From the NCBI GenBank assembly GCA_035536775.1, contig DATLNM010000019.1, positions 1-64,000 of the forward strand: DNA of 64,000 nt, in the 5' to 3' direction. Made by a program: the position numbers and the translations under genes. The stretch is from DATLNM01 sp035536775. GTDB lineage: Bacteria > Actinomycetota > CADDZG01 > WHSQ01. The notes under the pieces were generated by a model. The model was not told where the DNA came from. It worked only from the letters and a program-made list of their open reading frames with translations, and searched no databases. Shown here piece after piece: positions 37,141 through 45,213 of this stretch (the stretch's first letter is position 1; the number at the start of each line of letters is the position of its first letter).

Positions 37141-38009
37141 GCGCGGCTCATCGTCAGACCGAGCGCCAGAACCAATGAGTAAGCAAGATGGAGCCGCGCC
37201 GTGTCCCCCAACGCTCCGATGAGCGCTCTTGGATCGGCACGGTGCCTGTGCACCTCGATGGCGACGGGCAATGCGAGGACGGCAGAGCCGAGAGCAAGCA
37301 ATGCCCAGGGGGCGTCCGCGATCGCCGCGATCAGAGGTGCCGACGCAACCGCTACGACCAGACACGCGATGTACAGACGAACCGTTCCCCCCTCGCCGAT
37401 CCTTGTAGCGAGGGTCAATTTGCGGACGGCGCGGTCGGTTGGGATGTCCCGCAGGTTGTTCAACAGCAGGATCGCGACCGCGAGTGCTCCGATCGGAACC
37501 GCGCAGACGAACGGAACCGATCCCAGGTTTTCGGTCTGCACGTAATAGGTCCCGGCGGTCGCCACGATCCCGAAGAAGAGGAACACGAAGACCTCGCCGA
37601 GACCGGCCGACGCGTAGGGCCTCGGTCCTCCGCTGTACGCGAGGGCGGCCGCGATCGCAGGGACGCCCACCCATAGAAGCTCGAAACCGACCTCGAGGAT
37701 GAGGTACGACCCAGCTGCGATGGAGACGCAGAGCGCAACACCTACAGCCGTACGCATCGCTCGTGGCGCGACCGCTCCCGAAGCGACTGCTCGACGCGGA
37801 CCGACACGATCGGGACGGTCGACGCCTTTCACGCCGTCGAAGTAGTCGTTCGCGTAGTTCACCGCGATCTGCAATGAGACCGCGACAACCAGCGCGGCCA
37901 CGGCGCGTGCCGGACGAACAGGATCTGCGATCGCAGTTCCGACGAGCACTGGGCCAACGGCGGCCGGCAGCGTTCTGGGACGAGCCGCCTCGATCCAGAT
38001 CGACGTCAA
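37137..38009 (-). CDS. menA: 1,4-Dihydroxy-2-naphthoate polyprenyltransferase MenA
   Basis: A UbiA-family membrane enzyme that prenylates and decarboxylates dihydroxynaphthoate. The first Asp-rich motif is NYANDYFDGVKGVD near residue 52 and the second is NNLRDIPTD near 187; about eight to nine transmembrane helices are visible over 290 residues. It begins with TTG, overlapping the menB stop as TTGA, and overlaps menC at the other end. Confidence 0.93.
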   Translation of the reverse strand: MTSIWIEAARPRTLPAAVGPVLVGTAIADPVRPARAVAALVVAVSLQIAVNYANDYFDGVKGVDRPDRVGPRRAVASGAVAPRAMRTAVGVALCVSIAAGSYLILEVGFELLWVGVPAIAAALAYSGGPRPYASAGLGEVFVFLFFGIVATAGTYYVQTENLGSVPFVCAVPIGALAVAILLLNNLRDIPTDRAVRKLTLATRIGEGGTVRLYIACLVVAVASAPLIAAIADAPWALLALGSAVLALPVAIEVHRHRADPRALIGALGDTARLHLAYSLVLALGLTMSRA

Positions 38010-38830
38010 GGACGTTTGGGGAACCGATCGAAGCGCGGCGCGCGCCCTTCGAGGAACGCGTCACGCCCTTCCTGTGCCTCCTCACTCATGTAGTACAGGA
38101 GCGTGGCATCCCCGGCGAGTTGCTGGATGCCGGCGAGGCCGTCGGTGTCGGCGTTGAACGATGCTTTCAGAAGCCGAAGCGCAAGCGGGCTCATCTCCAG
38201 GATTCGGTGAGCCCACGCAACGGTCTCGGTCTCGAGCTCGTCCAACGGAACGACCTTGTTGACGAGCCCCATGTCGAGCGCTTCTTGCGCGTCGTACTGC
38301 CGGCAGAGGTACCAGATCTCGCGCGCCTTCTTATGGCCAACCATGCGCGCCAGCAGGCCGGCACCGTACCCGCCGTCGAACGATCCGACCTTGGGCCCCG
38401 TCTGTCCGAACCGCGCGTTGTCTGCGGCGATGGTCAGGTCGCATACGACGTGGAGGACGTGACCGCCGCCGATGGCATAGCCGGCGACCATGGCGATCAC
38501 CGGCTTGGGCAGCCGTCGGATCTGTACCTGGAGATCGAGGACGTTAAGGCGGCCGATGCCTTGCGCGTCCTTGTAGCCGTCGTCGCCGCGCACGCGTTGG
38601 TCGCCTCCAGAGCAGAACGCCAGAGGCCCCCGTCCCGTGAAGATGATCACGCCGATCGCGGGGTCGTCCCTGGCCTTGTCGAACGCGTCGGAGAGCTCGA
38701 ACAGGGTCTGAGGACGGAACGCGTTGCGGACCTCAGGCCGGTCGATGGTGATCTTGGCGATGCCGCCCGCGACCTCGAAGGCGATGTCTTCGTAGTTGCC
38801 CGACGGGGTCCACTCCACCACAGGCACCAT
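38006..38830 (-). CDS. menB: 1,4-Dihydroxy-2-naphthoyl-CoA synthase MenB
   Basis: A crotonase-fold enzyme that closes the naphthoate ring from o-succinylbenzoyl-CoA. Hallmarks are FCSGGDQRVRGDDGY, the oxyanion glycine region AGYAIGGGHVLH, and FGQTGPKVGSFDGGYGA. At 274 residues the length is normal. The ATG is preceded by CAGGAG 12 bases upstream on the minus strand. It heads the menB-menA-menC-menD operon and is divergent from menE, 52 bases away. Confidence 0.96.
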   Translation of the reverse strand: MVPVVEWTPSGNYEDIAFEVAGGIAKITIDRPEVRNAFRPQTLFELSDAFDKARDDPAIGVIIFTGRGPLAFCSGGDQRVRGDDGYKDAQGIGRLNVLDLQVQIRRLPKPVIAMVAGYAIGGGHVLHVVCDLTIAADNARFGQTGPKVGSFDGGYGAGLLARMVGHKKAREIWYLCRQYDAQEALDMGLVNKVVPLDELETETVAWAHRILEMSPLALRLLKASFNADTDGLAGIQQLAGDATLLYYMSEEAQEGRDAFLEGRAPRFDRFPKRP

Positions 38831-38871
38831 GATAGTTGTCACTCCTGAGTAAAAGCTCACAAGGTCCCGGG

Positions 38872-38877
38872 TACGGT
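38872..38877 (+). promoter_or_regulatory. Candidate -10 element for menE
   Basis: TACGGT fits TANNNT and ends 5 bases before the menE ATG at 38883, the spacing of a leaderless transcript. It lies in the 52-base region shared with the divergent menB start. Confidence 0.4.
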
Positions 38878-38882
38878 AACAA

Positions 38883-39977
38883 ATGATGCCCGCCCCTCCC
38901 GTAGTCGAGCTCGCCGCCACGCCGGGCCCTGCCTTCGCTCGAGCTCTTGCCGAGGCATGGGTACGGGGCGAAGCGGTGTTTCCGAGGACCCCCGGAAGCT
39001 CCGGTTTGCCTCCACCCGGGGCGCCCCGCGTTCCACCCGGAACCGCCGTCATCATCCCGACTTCGGGCACGACAGGGGTTCCCAAAGCTGCGGTCCTCTC
39101 GCACGATGCGATCGAAGCCGCGGCCCACTCGGGGGCCCGCAGGTTGGGGATGGCGATGGGCGATCGGTGGTTGGTCTGCCTCCCGCTCCAGCACATCGCA
39201 GGGGTCATGGTGCTGGTGCGCGCAGCGCTCGCCGCCCGCCGGCCTCTGTTCGTCGAGCGCGTCCTCGTGTCCGAGCTCGCGACTATGGGCGAGATCGACT
39301 TCGTCTCGCTCGTCCCGTCTTTACTGACCCGTCTCCTCGACGAGGACCTCCCGGGCGATGCGTTCGGATGCGTCCTTCTCGGGGGCGGACCGATCCCACC
39401 TGGCCTGCTTGAACGAGCCGCGCGGCGAGGACTGCGCGTGGTAACGACCTACGGCATGACCGAGACCTGCGGTGGCGTGGTGTACGACGGTTTGCCTCTC
39501 AAGGGCACGAGGGTCCGGGCTGTCGATGGACACCTCGAGATATCTGGACCGACCCTCATGACCGGTTATCTGCGAGAGGGGGGGATCGATGCCTCGGAGA
39601 TCCAAGGCGGATGGTTCCGAACCTCGGACCTCGGGGACGTCGACGGGAGGCGCGTGAAGGTCCACGGACGCGTCGATGATGTGATCGTCACAGGCGGAGA
39701 GAAGGTCCGTGCCGCGGAGGTCGAGGCGCTCATCGCCCAGCGCCCTGACGTCGCCGATGTTTGTGTCGCAGGGCGCGTTGATGCGCGCTGGGGCGAGCGC
39801 GTTGTTGCGTTCGTTGTTCCCAGGGGGCCGATAGTCCCGACGCGCGCAGTCATCCGTGCGCACGTCAAGGCCCTGGCTCCGGCGTTCGTCGCTCCCCAGG
39901 AGGTCGTCATCGTCTCTACGATCCCGCGTTTGCCGTCTGGCGTTCCCGCGCGCCGGGCGCTGCTCGATCAGACGTAA
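38883..39977 (+). CDS. menE: o-Succinylbenzoate-CoA ligase MenE
   Basis: An acyl-adenylate-forming ligase that activates o-succinylbenzoate. Although short (364 residues against about 450-500 for many ligases, as in other actinobacterial MenE), it holds the P-loop TSGTTGVPKAA, the YGMTETCGG motif, the TSDLGDVDG Asp and the hinge GRVDDVIVTGGEKV, ending with the adenylation C-domain. The lysine expected near the C-terminus (PRLPSGK in the family) appears as PRLPSGV, an exchange worth checking. It is divergent from menB and followed by an ABC transporter. Confidence 0.9.
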   Translation: MMPAPPVVELAATPGPAFARALAEAWVRGEAVFPRTPGSSGLPPPGAPRVPPGTAVIIPTSGTTGVPKAAVLSHDAIEAAAHSGARRLGMAMGDRWLVCLPLQHIAGVMVLVRAALAARRPLFVERVLVSELATMGEIDFVSLVPSLLTRLLDEDLPGDAFGCVLLGGGPIPPGLLERAARRGLRVVTTYGMTETCGGVVYDGLPLKGTRVRAVDGHLEISGPTLMTGYLREGGIDASEIQGGWFRTSDLGDVDGRRVKVHGRVDDVIVTGGEKVRAAEVEALIAQRPDVADVCVAGRVDARWGERVVAFVVPRGPIVPTRAVIRAHVKALAPAFVAPQEVVIVSTIPRLPSGVPARRALLDQT

Positions 39978-39989
39978 TCTGCGCGGCCC

Positions 39990-42566
39990 ATGACCGGCAC
40001 GCGGCTCCTGTTGAGGACCATCAACGTCAGGCATCTACTCGGCCGCCGCGTTCGCACCGCGCTCACCGTGGGCGGCGTCGCGGCCGGAGTCGCGCTGGTC
40101 TTCTCGATCTCGGTCATCAATCTCACGCTCATCGATTCGTTCCGCGCAAGCATCCGGGAGGTCGCCGGTGCCGCCGAGATCGAGGTGGCTGCACCCGACG
40201 CGGGAGGTTTCCCGAGCGCGTTCGTTGAGCGTATCGAGAGCGTTGCCGGGATCGATAACGCCGTTCCGGTTGTGAGGTCGGTGACGACTGCATCGACGGA
40301 CGAAGTGACCGAGAGGGTCGAGGTCCTCGGCATCACCCCGGAGTTCACCTCGCTGTTTCCTGAGGGCGGTTCGGAGGAAGGGCCCGCCGTTTCGATCGAA
40401 GGTGATTTCGGGCCCCGTGGGGAAGGGATCATCCTGGCGGGCCCGCTTGCCGACGCACTCGGCATCAAGAACGGCGAAGCCCTCCGTGTCCAGACCCCGC
40501 GCGGCGAACGGGCGGTGACGGTCACGGGAGTCGTCGAGGGCGCGGCTGTCGATCTCGTGAACGGTGGGAGCGCGGGGGTGATGCTGCTCCCCGCGGCGCA
40601 GTCCCTGTTCGACAAGGGCGACAACATCGATTCGATCTATGTTGTCGTGGACCCCACCGTGTCGCCCGAGGACGCCGGCGCGGCCATCGACGAGGTACTC
40701 GAAGGCTCTGCTGTGATCGGCCCGCCTGGCGAGCGCGGACGCGGCCTGGAGCGCGTCTTCGGTGGTCTCGCGACGCTGCTGTCGTTGTCGGGAACCGTGT
40801 CGTTGTTCGTGTCGCTCTTCGTCGTCTACAACACGATGGCGATGGCGCTCGCGGAGCGACGCAAGGAGATCTCGATGGTCCTCGCGCTAGGCGCCGATCG
40901 CCGCTCGGTGTTCGGAGCGTTCATCTGTGAGGCCGCGCTCCTCGGCACGGTCGCGGCAGTACTTGGGATAGGAGGGGGTTACCTGCTCGCGCGAGTCTTG
41001 ATCGAGCGTGCGATCGAGGGATTCCAAGTTCTGCCCTTGGGAGCAGCAGGTGCTTTGAGGGTCGTCCCTTCTCAGGTCGTGCTCGCATTCGGGAGTGGAG
41101 TAGCGGTGGCGGTCGCAGGCGCCTTCGTTCCCGCTCGACGGGTCTTGAACGTTCCAGCTATAGATGCTCTGCGGCCGGAAGCGTCTTATGAATTCGCCGC
41201 GTCGCGCGCCCCAGGGTGGTTCATCCCGGCGGGCATCGGAGTGTTGCTCGTCTCGGTGGTGATACTTCCGATCGCGCTTACGACGCAATTGCGATTGCTC
41301 GCGACCTTGGGTCTGGTCGCGGGGCTTGCCGGTGTGAGCTTTCTACTTCCGTCGATCGTCCCACTGGTCGTTCGAGCTGCTCGCCCTGTGCTATCGAAGG
41401 CGTTCGGCCCCGTGGGTCGACTCGCGGCCGACTCGCTCGATCGCAGCCCGGGCCGAACGACCTTCACCGTCGCGGCACTCGTATTGACGCTCGGTCTCGT
41501 GTTGTGCGTCGGAAGCGCGTTGCGGTCGTATTCGACCCAGGTGGAGGACACCGCGAGCGCCCTCGTCGGCGCGCCCGTCTACATCACGGCGGAGTCCTTC
41601 TCCGGCCTGGGCTCCGATCAGCCTCTGCCGCTGTCGTTCGCCGAGAAGCTCGAGAGGCTCCCCGGCGTCTCGTTCGTCTACCCGATCCGCTTCTCGTTCG
41701 TGACGATCGACGGCGACCAGGGCTTGATCTATGCGGTGCCCGGGGAGGAAGCCCTGAACCGAGGGTCCGAGACGTCTATCGAAGCGATCACCGAGACACC
41801 GGAAGAGTTCATCGAAGGCCTCGGGCGCGGCGAGATCGCGATCTCCAACCTGATGGCGCGCCACCGCGGCCTGGCTGCGGGAGACGAGCTGGCGCTTCCG
41901 ACACCGGAGGGTTCGAAGTCGTTTCGCATCGCGGCGATATTCAACGACCTCGTCTCCTTCGACTCGATCTACATCGACCATGGTGTGTATGCGTCGTTGT
42001 GGAACGACGACAAAGCTGACGAGTTCGGTCTCCTCCTCGAAGATGGCGCCGATCCCCGCGAGGTCAAGGAACGTGCCGAGGAGCTCATCGCCACGGAGGG
42101 CCTCACGGCCGTGGCCCTCGAGAAGGATGAGCTCATCGGACGCATCATCGAAGTCGTCGAGGGGACCTTCTCACTCGGACAAGGCATCCAATTTGCAGCG
42201 CTCGTGGTCGCGCTGCTGACGATCGCGAACACGATGTTCACCGCTGTGCTCGAACGGAGGTGGGAGCTCGGGTTGGAGCGCGCCATCGGGATGAGCGGAC
42301 GACAGGTGGCGATCGAGGTGTTGCTGGAAGCCGTGACTATCGGAGTCATCGGCGGATTCGGCGGCGCTCTCCTGGGGAGCGCATCGGGTTGGGTAATGAC
42401 GCAATCGATGGAAGCACAGTTCGAATGGTCGATCGCGTTCGACCTCCCGATCGTCCTGGGGGCGGGGGTCGTCCTCTTGGGCACCGTCATAGCCGCCCTT
42501 GCGGGCGTGGTTCCAAGCCGCCTTGCGTTGCGCGCGTCGGTTATCGACAGTCTGAGGTTCGAGTAG
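39990..42566 (+). CDS. ABC transporter permease, two-FtsX-domain (MacB/LolE-like)
   Basis: The 858-residue permease has an N-terminal helix, a MacB-type periplasmic/extracellular domain (about 50-255), three helices, then a second extracellular domain (about 510-720) and four final helices, the duplicated FtsX layout. Such permeases act as mechanotransmitters or lipoprotein/peptide exporters rather than simple channels. The ATPase gene starts within its stop codon, and an M48-like protein follows. Substrate unknown. Confidence 0.9.
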   Translation: MTGTRLLLRTINVRHLLGRRVRTALTVGGVAAGVALVFSISVINLTLIDSFRASIREVAGAAEIEVAAPDAGGFPSAFVERIESVAGIDNAVPVVRSVTTASTDEVTERVEVLGITPEFTSLFPEGGSEEGPAVSIEGDFGPRGEGIILAGPLADALGIKNGEALRVQTPRGERAVTVTGVVEGAAVDLVNGGSAGVMLLPAAQSLFDKGDNIDSIYVVVDPTVSPEDAGAAIDEVLEGSAVIGPPGERGRGLERVFGGLATLLSLSGTVSLFVSLFVVYNTMAMALAERRKEISMVLALGADRRSVFGAFICEAALLGTVAAVLGIGGGYLLARVLIERAIEGFQVLPLGAAGALRVVPSQVVLAFGSGVAVAVAGAFVPARRVLNVPAIDALRPEASYEFAASRAPGWFIPAGIGVLLVSVVILPIALTTQLRLLATLGLVAGLAGVSFLLPSIVPLVVRAARPVLSKAFGPVGRLAADSLDRSPGRTTFTVAALVLTLGLVLCVGSALRSYSTQVEDTASALVGAPVYITAESFSGLGSDQPLPLSFAEKLERLPGVSFVYPIRFSFVTIDGDQGLIYAVPGEEALNRGSETSIEAITETPEEFIEGLGRGEIAISNLMARHRGLAAGDELALPTPEGSKSFRIAAIFNDLVSFDSIYIDHGVYASLWNDDKADEFGLLLEDGADPREVKERAEELIATEGLTAVALEKDELIGRIIEVVEGTFSLGQGIQFAALVVALLTIANTMFTAVLERRWELGLERAIGMSGRQVAIEVLLEAVTIGVIGGFGGALLGSASGWVMTQSMEAQFEWSIAFDLPIVLGAGVVLLGTVIAALAGVVPSRLALRASVIDSLRFE

Positions 42567-43288
42567 TGAGTGTGGAGGGAGCCCAGGAGCTCGCTGCGGT
42601 AAGCGCACGCGATCTGGTCAAGACCTATGCCCAAGGCGAGGAGGCGGTCCACGCGCTGCGCGGCGTAGACGTGGATGTATCGGTGGGGGAGTTCGTGGCG
42701 ATCACCGGACCATCTGGATCCGGGAAATCGACGCTTCTCCACATCCTCGGGGGTCTCGACCATCCCGACGCAGGCGAGGTGCGGCTCGCCGGCGAAGCGA
42801 TCTCAACGCTGTCCGAAGAGCAGCTTGCCCTCATCCGCCGTCGCCGGCTGGGCTTCGTGCTTCAGTTCTTCAACCTCCTTCCGACGCTGACGGCCGCGGA
42901 GAACGTTGCGTTCCCGCTACTGCTCGACGGGCTGAAAGATGCGCTGGAGCGCGCCCACGCATCGCTCGCTCGCGTCGGCCTCGAGCGGCGCGCTGCGCAC
43001 CGACCTACACAGTTGTCGGGAGGAGAGCAGCAGAGAGTCGCGCTCGCCCGAGCCCTCGTGACAAACCCGGAGGTGGTTCTCGCAGATGAGCCGACGGGCA
43101 ACCTCGACTCCGCGACTGGGGAGGAGATCCTGGAGCTCTTGCGGACAACCGCCGACGCGGGTCAAACGATAGTGATGGTCACCCACGACCCGCGCTCGGC
43201 AAAGTTCGCCGATAGAGAAGTACATCTGGTCGACGGACGCATCACACTCGCGGGCGGTGGCCTGGGTCCGGCTAGCATGACTACATGA
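42566..43288 (+). CDS. ABC transporter ATP-binding protein (LolD/MacB type)
   Basis: Contains Walker A GPSGSGKST, the Q-loop in QFFNLLPTLTAAENV, signature LSGGEQQRVALARAL, Walker B VVLADEPTGNLD and the H-loop in MVTHD. The NLLP-TLTAAENV and PTGNLD motifs are typical of the LolD/MacB group that drives FtsX-type permeases. The GTG at 42566 shares one base with the permease stop; a second GTG two codons later is also possible. About 240 residues. Confidence 0.93.
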   Translation: MSVEGAQELAAVSARDLVKTYAQGEEAVHALRGVDVDVSVGEFVAITGPSGSGKSTLLHILGGLDHPDAGEVRLAGEAISTLSEEQLALIRRRRLGFVLQFFNLLPTLTAAENVAFPLLLDGLKDALERAHASLARVGLERRAAHRPTQLSGGEQQRVALARALVTNPEVVLADEPTGNLDSATGEEILELLRTTADAGQTIVMVTHDPRSAKFADREVHLVDGRITLAGGGLGPASMTT

Positions 43289-44004
43289 GTGTTACTGCTG
43301 CTCCCCCAGCCCTACGTGGTGTGAACGAATGGGGGGTCGATCGGTTCAAGGACCACACGCGCACCATCGGGTTCGTGGCCTTCGTCGTGTTCTACCTTCC
43401 TTACTTCACAGCCATCGAAGCGATCTGGCTAACAACCAACGCGTTCTGGTCTGCGGGGTTCGCCGCCGTATATCTGATCCTCTCGTCCGCGTGGATCTCG
43501 ACGCGCGGGCGCGCCGCGCTCCGTGCGCTCCGTGTGAGAGCTGCCGACCCCGACGTCGAGCCTCGCCTGTTCAACCTGGTGGAGGGGATCGCGATGCGCA
43601 CAGGTGTCATGCCTCAGCTCTGGGTCATCCCCGAAGGCGGGCCGAACGCATTCGTTTGCCACGCCAAACGTCCGGCACTCGCGATCACCCAGAGCCTTCT
43701 CGATACCTATCGCCGCACGGAGCTCGAGGCTGTGGTGGCGCATTGCCTATTGCGTCTCGAGCCGCGCATGCTGAGGGCCACACGGGAGTACGCGACCCTT
43801 GGCCCGTTCGCTCCGAGGGTCGAGCTCGTGGGTGGTGCCGACGACCTTGCTGCGGTCGCCCTCACTCGTTATCCACCGGCTCTCGCCTCGGCCATAGATA
43901 ACGCAGAGGCGCGCACGGGTCGTTCCTCGGCGTACTGGTTCGTAGCCGAGTCACGATCCCACCGGCCGGTTGCCGACAGACTTGACGAGCTCCGCGACCT
44001 CTAA
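43285..44004 (+). CDS. HtpX-like (M48 family) protein with a degraded zinc site
   Basis: The layout matches HtpX: two N-terminal transmembrane helices (about 28-48 and 53-71), the cytosolic LWVIPEGGPNAFVCHAKRPALAIT substrate-loop segment, and the downstream LTRYPPALASAI motif of M48 peptidases. But the zinc motif HExxH reads HCLLR (153-157), so the catalytic Glu is Cys and the second His is Arg, and the third ligand Glu before ADDLAAV is Gly. It should not bind zinc or cut peptides. The ATG overlaps the ABC ATPase stop as ATGA, so a regulatory or chaperone role for the exporter is likely. The reading frame is intact, arguing against a pseudogene. Confidence 0.8.
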   Translation: MSVTAAPPALRGVNEWGVDRFKDHTRTIGFVAFVVFYLPYFTAIEAIWLTTNAFWSAGFAAVYLILSSAWISTRGRAALRALRVRAADPDVEPRLFNLVEGIAMRTGVMPQLWVIPEGGPNAFVCHAKRPALAITQSLLDTYRRTELEAVVAHCLLRLEPRMLRATREYATLGPFAPRVELVGGADDLAAVALTRYPPALASAIDNAEARTGRSSAYWFVAESRSHRPVADRLDELRDL

Positions 44005-44019
44005 GACGGTAGAGCCGCG

Positions 44020-45213
44020 TTAAGGCTGTAGAGCGCGCCCCACGTCGATCCGCCCAGCACCGAAGCGATCGTCCCGACCGGCGGGTCCTAGATCGACCGA
44101 GGACTCCTCGATCCGGGTCTCCACTTCGTCGGGGGTCCACTCGGGATGTTGGGAGAAGAGCAGCGCGGCTAATGCGGCGACGTGCGGAGCAGCCATCGAG
44201 GTTCCCGACGCCAGTCCGTAACCGGGGATGAGTTGCTTGCGGCTGAGCTGGGGTGGCAATGTCGACATGACTGCGACTCCCGGGGCGCTGACGTCGACCC
44301 AGGACCCGTAGCTCGAGAACTCAGCGATGTCGTCATTGACGTCGGTCGCGCCAACCCCGAAGAAGCCCTCACACGCGGCCGGGTAGATGATTGGGTTGTC
44401 GCCGTCTCCGGAGTTTCCCGAGGCGGCCACCAAGACCACTCCGCGCTCTCGGGCGAACGTTCCGGCGACCTGGAACAGCGCGGGACATTCGGTCCCGGCG
44501 CCCCCGAGACTGAGGTTGACGACCTTGGCGCCCGACACCGCGGCGTAGACGATCGCGGCAGCGATCTGGACCCCGTCACACCCGCCCTTCTTGTCGCAGA
44601 CCTTGAGCGGCATGACCTTCGCTCCCCACGACATCCCCGTGATGCCGAGCTGGTTGTCCGAGTTGGCGGCAATGACTCCGGCGATGTGGGTTCCGTGACC
44701 GTGGTTGTCGCGCGCCTCCTCGGCCTGCAGATCGTAGAAGTTGATCCCGGGTTGCAGCCGGCCCCCAAGATCCGGATGCGTCTGGTCGATACCCGTGTCC
44801 GCGACCGCGACCACGACCGGGTTGTTGACGCCCGCCTCGTGGCGCCATCCCTTGCGGACGTTGAGCTTGTCGAAAGTCCACTGAAGGTGAAGGAGCGGAT
44901 CTGAGGGCGCGTCGAGGATGCGAACGTCGAATTCGGGCTCGACCCAATGCACCTCGGGACGCGCCAGATAGATGGACTGCGCGGCCGGGCTCGCAGTCAC
45001 GCGCTCGACCGAGATCTCCGGGATAGCAGCCGTCACGGTCGCGCCGGTCAGCTCGTGGATCACAGCCCTTACCTGAGCCGGAGTCGCCGCATCCCACCCG
45101 ATCACGAGCGATATGGCGCGCATGTCTCGCGCCAGCGGCGCAGCGGGGGCGGGTGCTGCGACGCCCATCAGCGCGACGAGTGCCACTAATGCGGCAGCAA
45201 GTCTCCGGGTCAT
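44020..45213 (-). CDS. Secreted subtilisin-like S8 peptidase with propeptide
   Basis: A signal peptide (1-25), an I9-like propeptide (about 33-95), and a canonical subtilase domain with D139 in VADTGID, H173 in HGHGTH, oxyanion N267 in ASGNSG and S339 in ASGTSMAAP. There is no C-terminal anchor, so it should be secreted. Four Cys residues near 206-212, 243 and 281 could form disulfides. Its ATG overlaps the stop of the large propeller gene as ATGA, so the pair is co-translated; the propeller protein is the obvious candidate substrate or partner. Conserved mycosin transmembrane anchor is absent. Confidence 0.93.
   Translation of the reverse strand: MTRRLAAALVALVALMGVAAPAPAAPLARDMRAISLVIGWDAATPAQVRAVIHELTGATVTAAIPEISVERVTASPAAQSIYLARPEVHWVEPEFDVRILDAPSDPLLHLQWTFDKLNVRKGWRHEAGVNNPVVVAVADTGIDQTHPDLGGRLQPGINFYDLQAEEARDNHGHGTHIAGVIAANSDNQLGITGMSWGAKVMPLKVCDKKGGCDGVQIAAAIVYAAVSGAKVVNLSLGGAGTECPALFQVAGTFARERGVVLVAASGNSGDGDNPIIYPAACEGFFGVGATDVNDDIAEFSSYGSWVDVSAPGVAVMSTLPPQLSRKQLIPGYGLASGTSMAAPHVAALAALLFSQHPEWTPDEVETRIEESSVDLGPAGRDDRFGAGRIDVGRALQP

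Noticed and set aside
43285..44004. HtpX-like gene as a pseudogene
   Set aside because: The frame is uninterrupted, of nearly full length, overlaps its operon partner as ATGA and keeps the non-catalytic M48 motifs; loss is confined to the zinc ligands.
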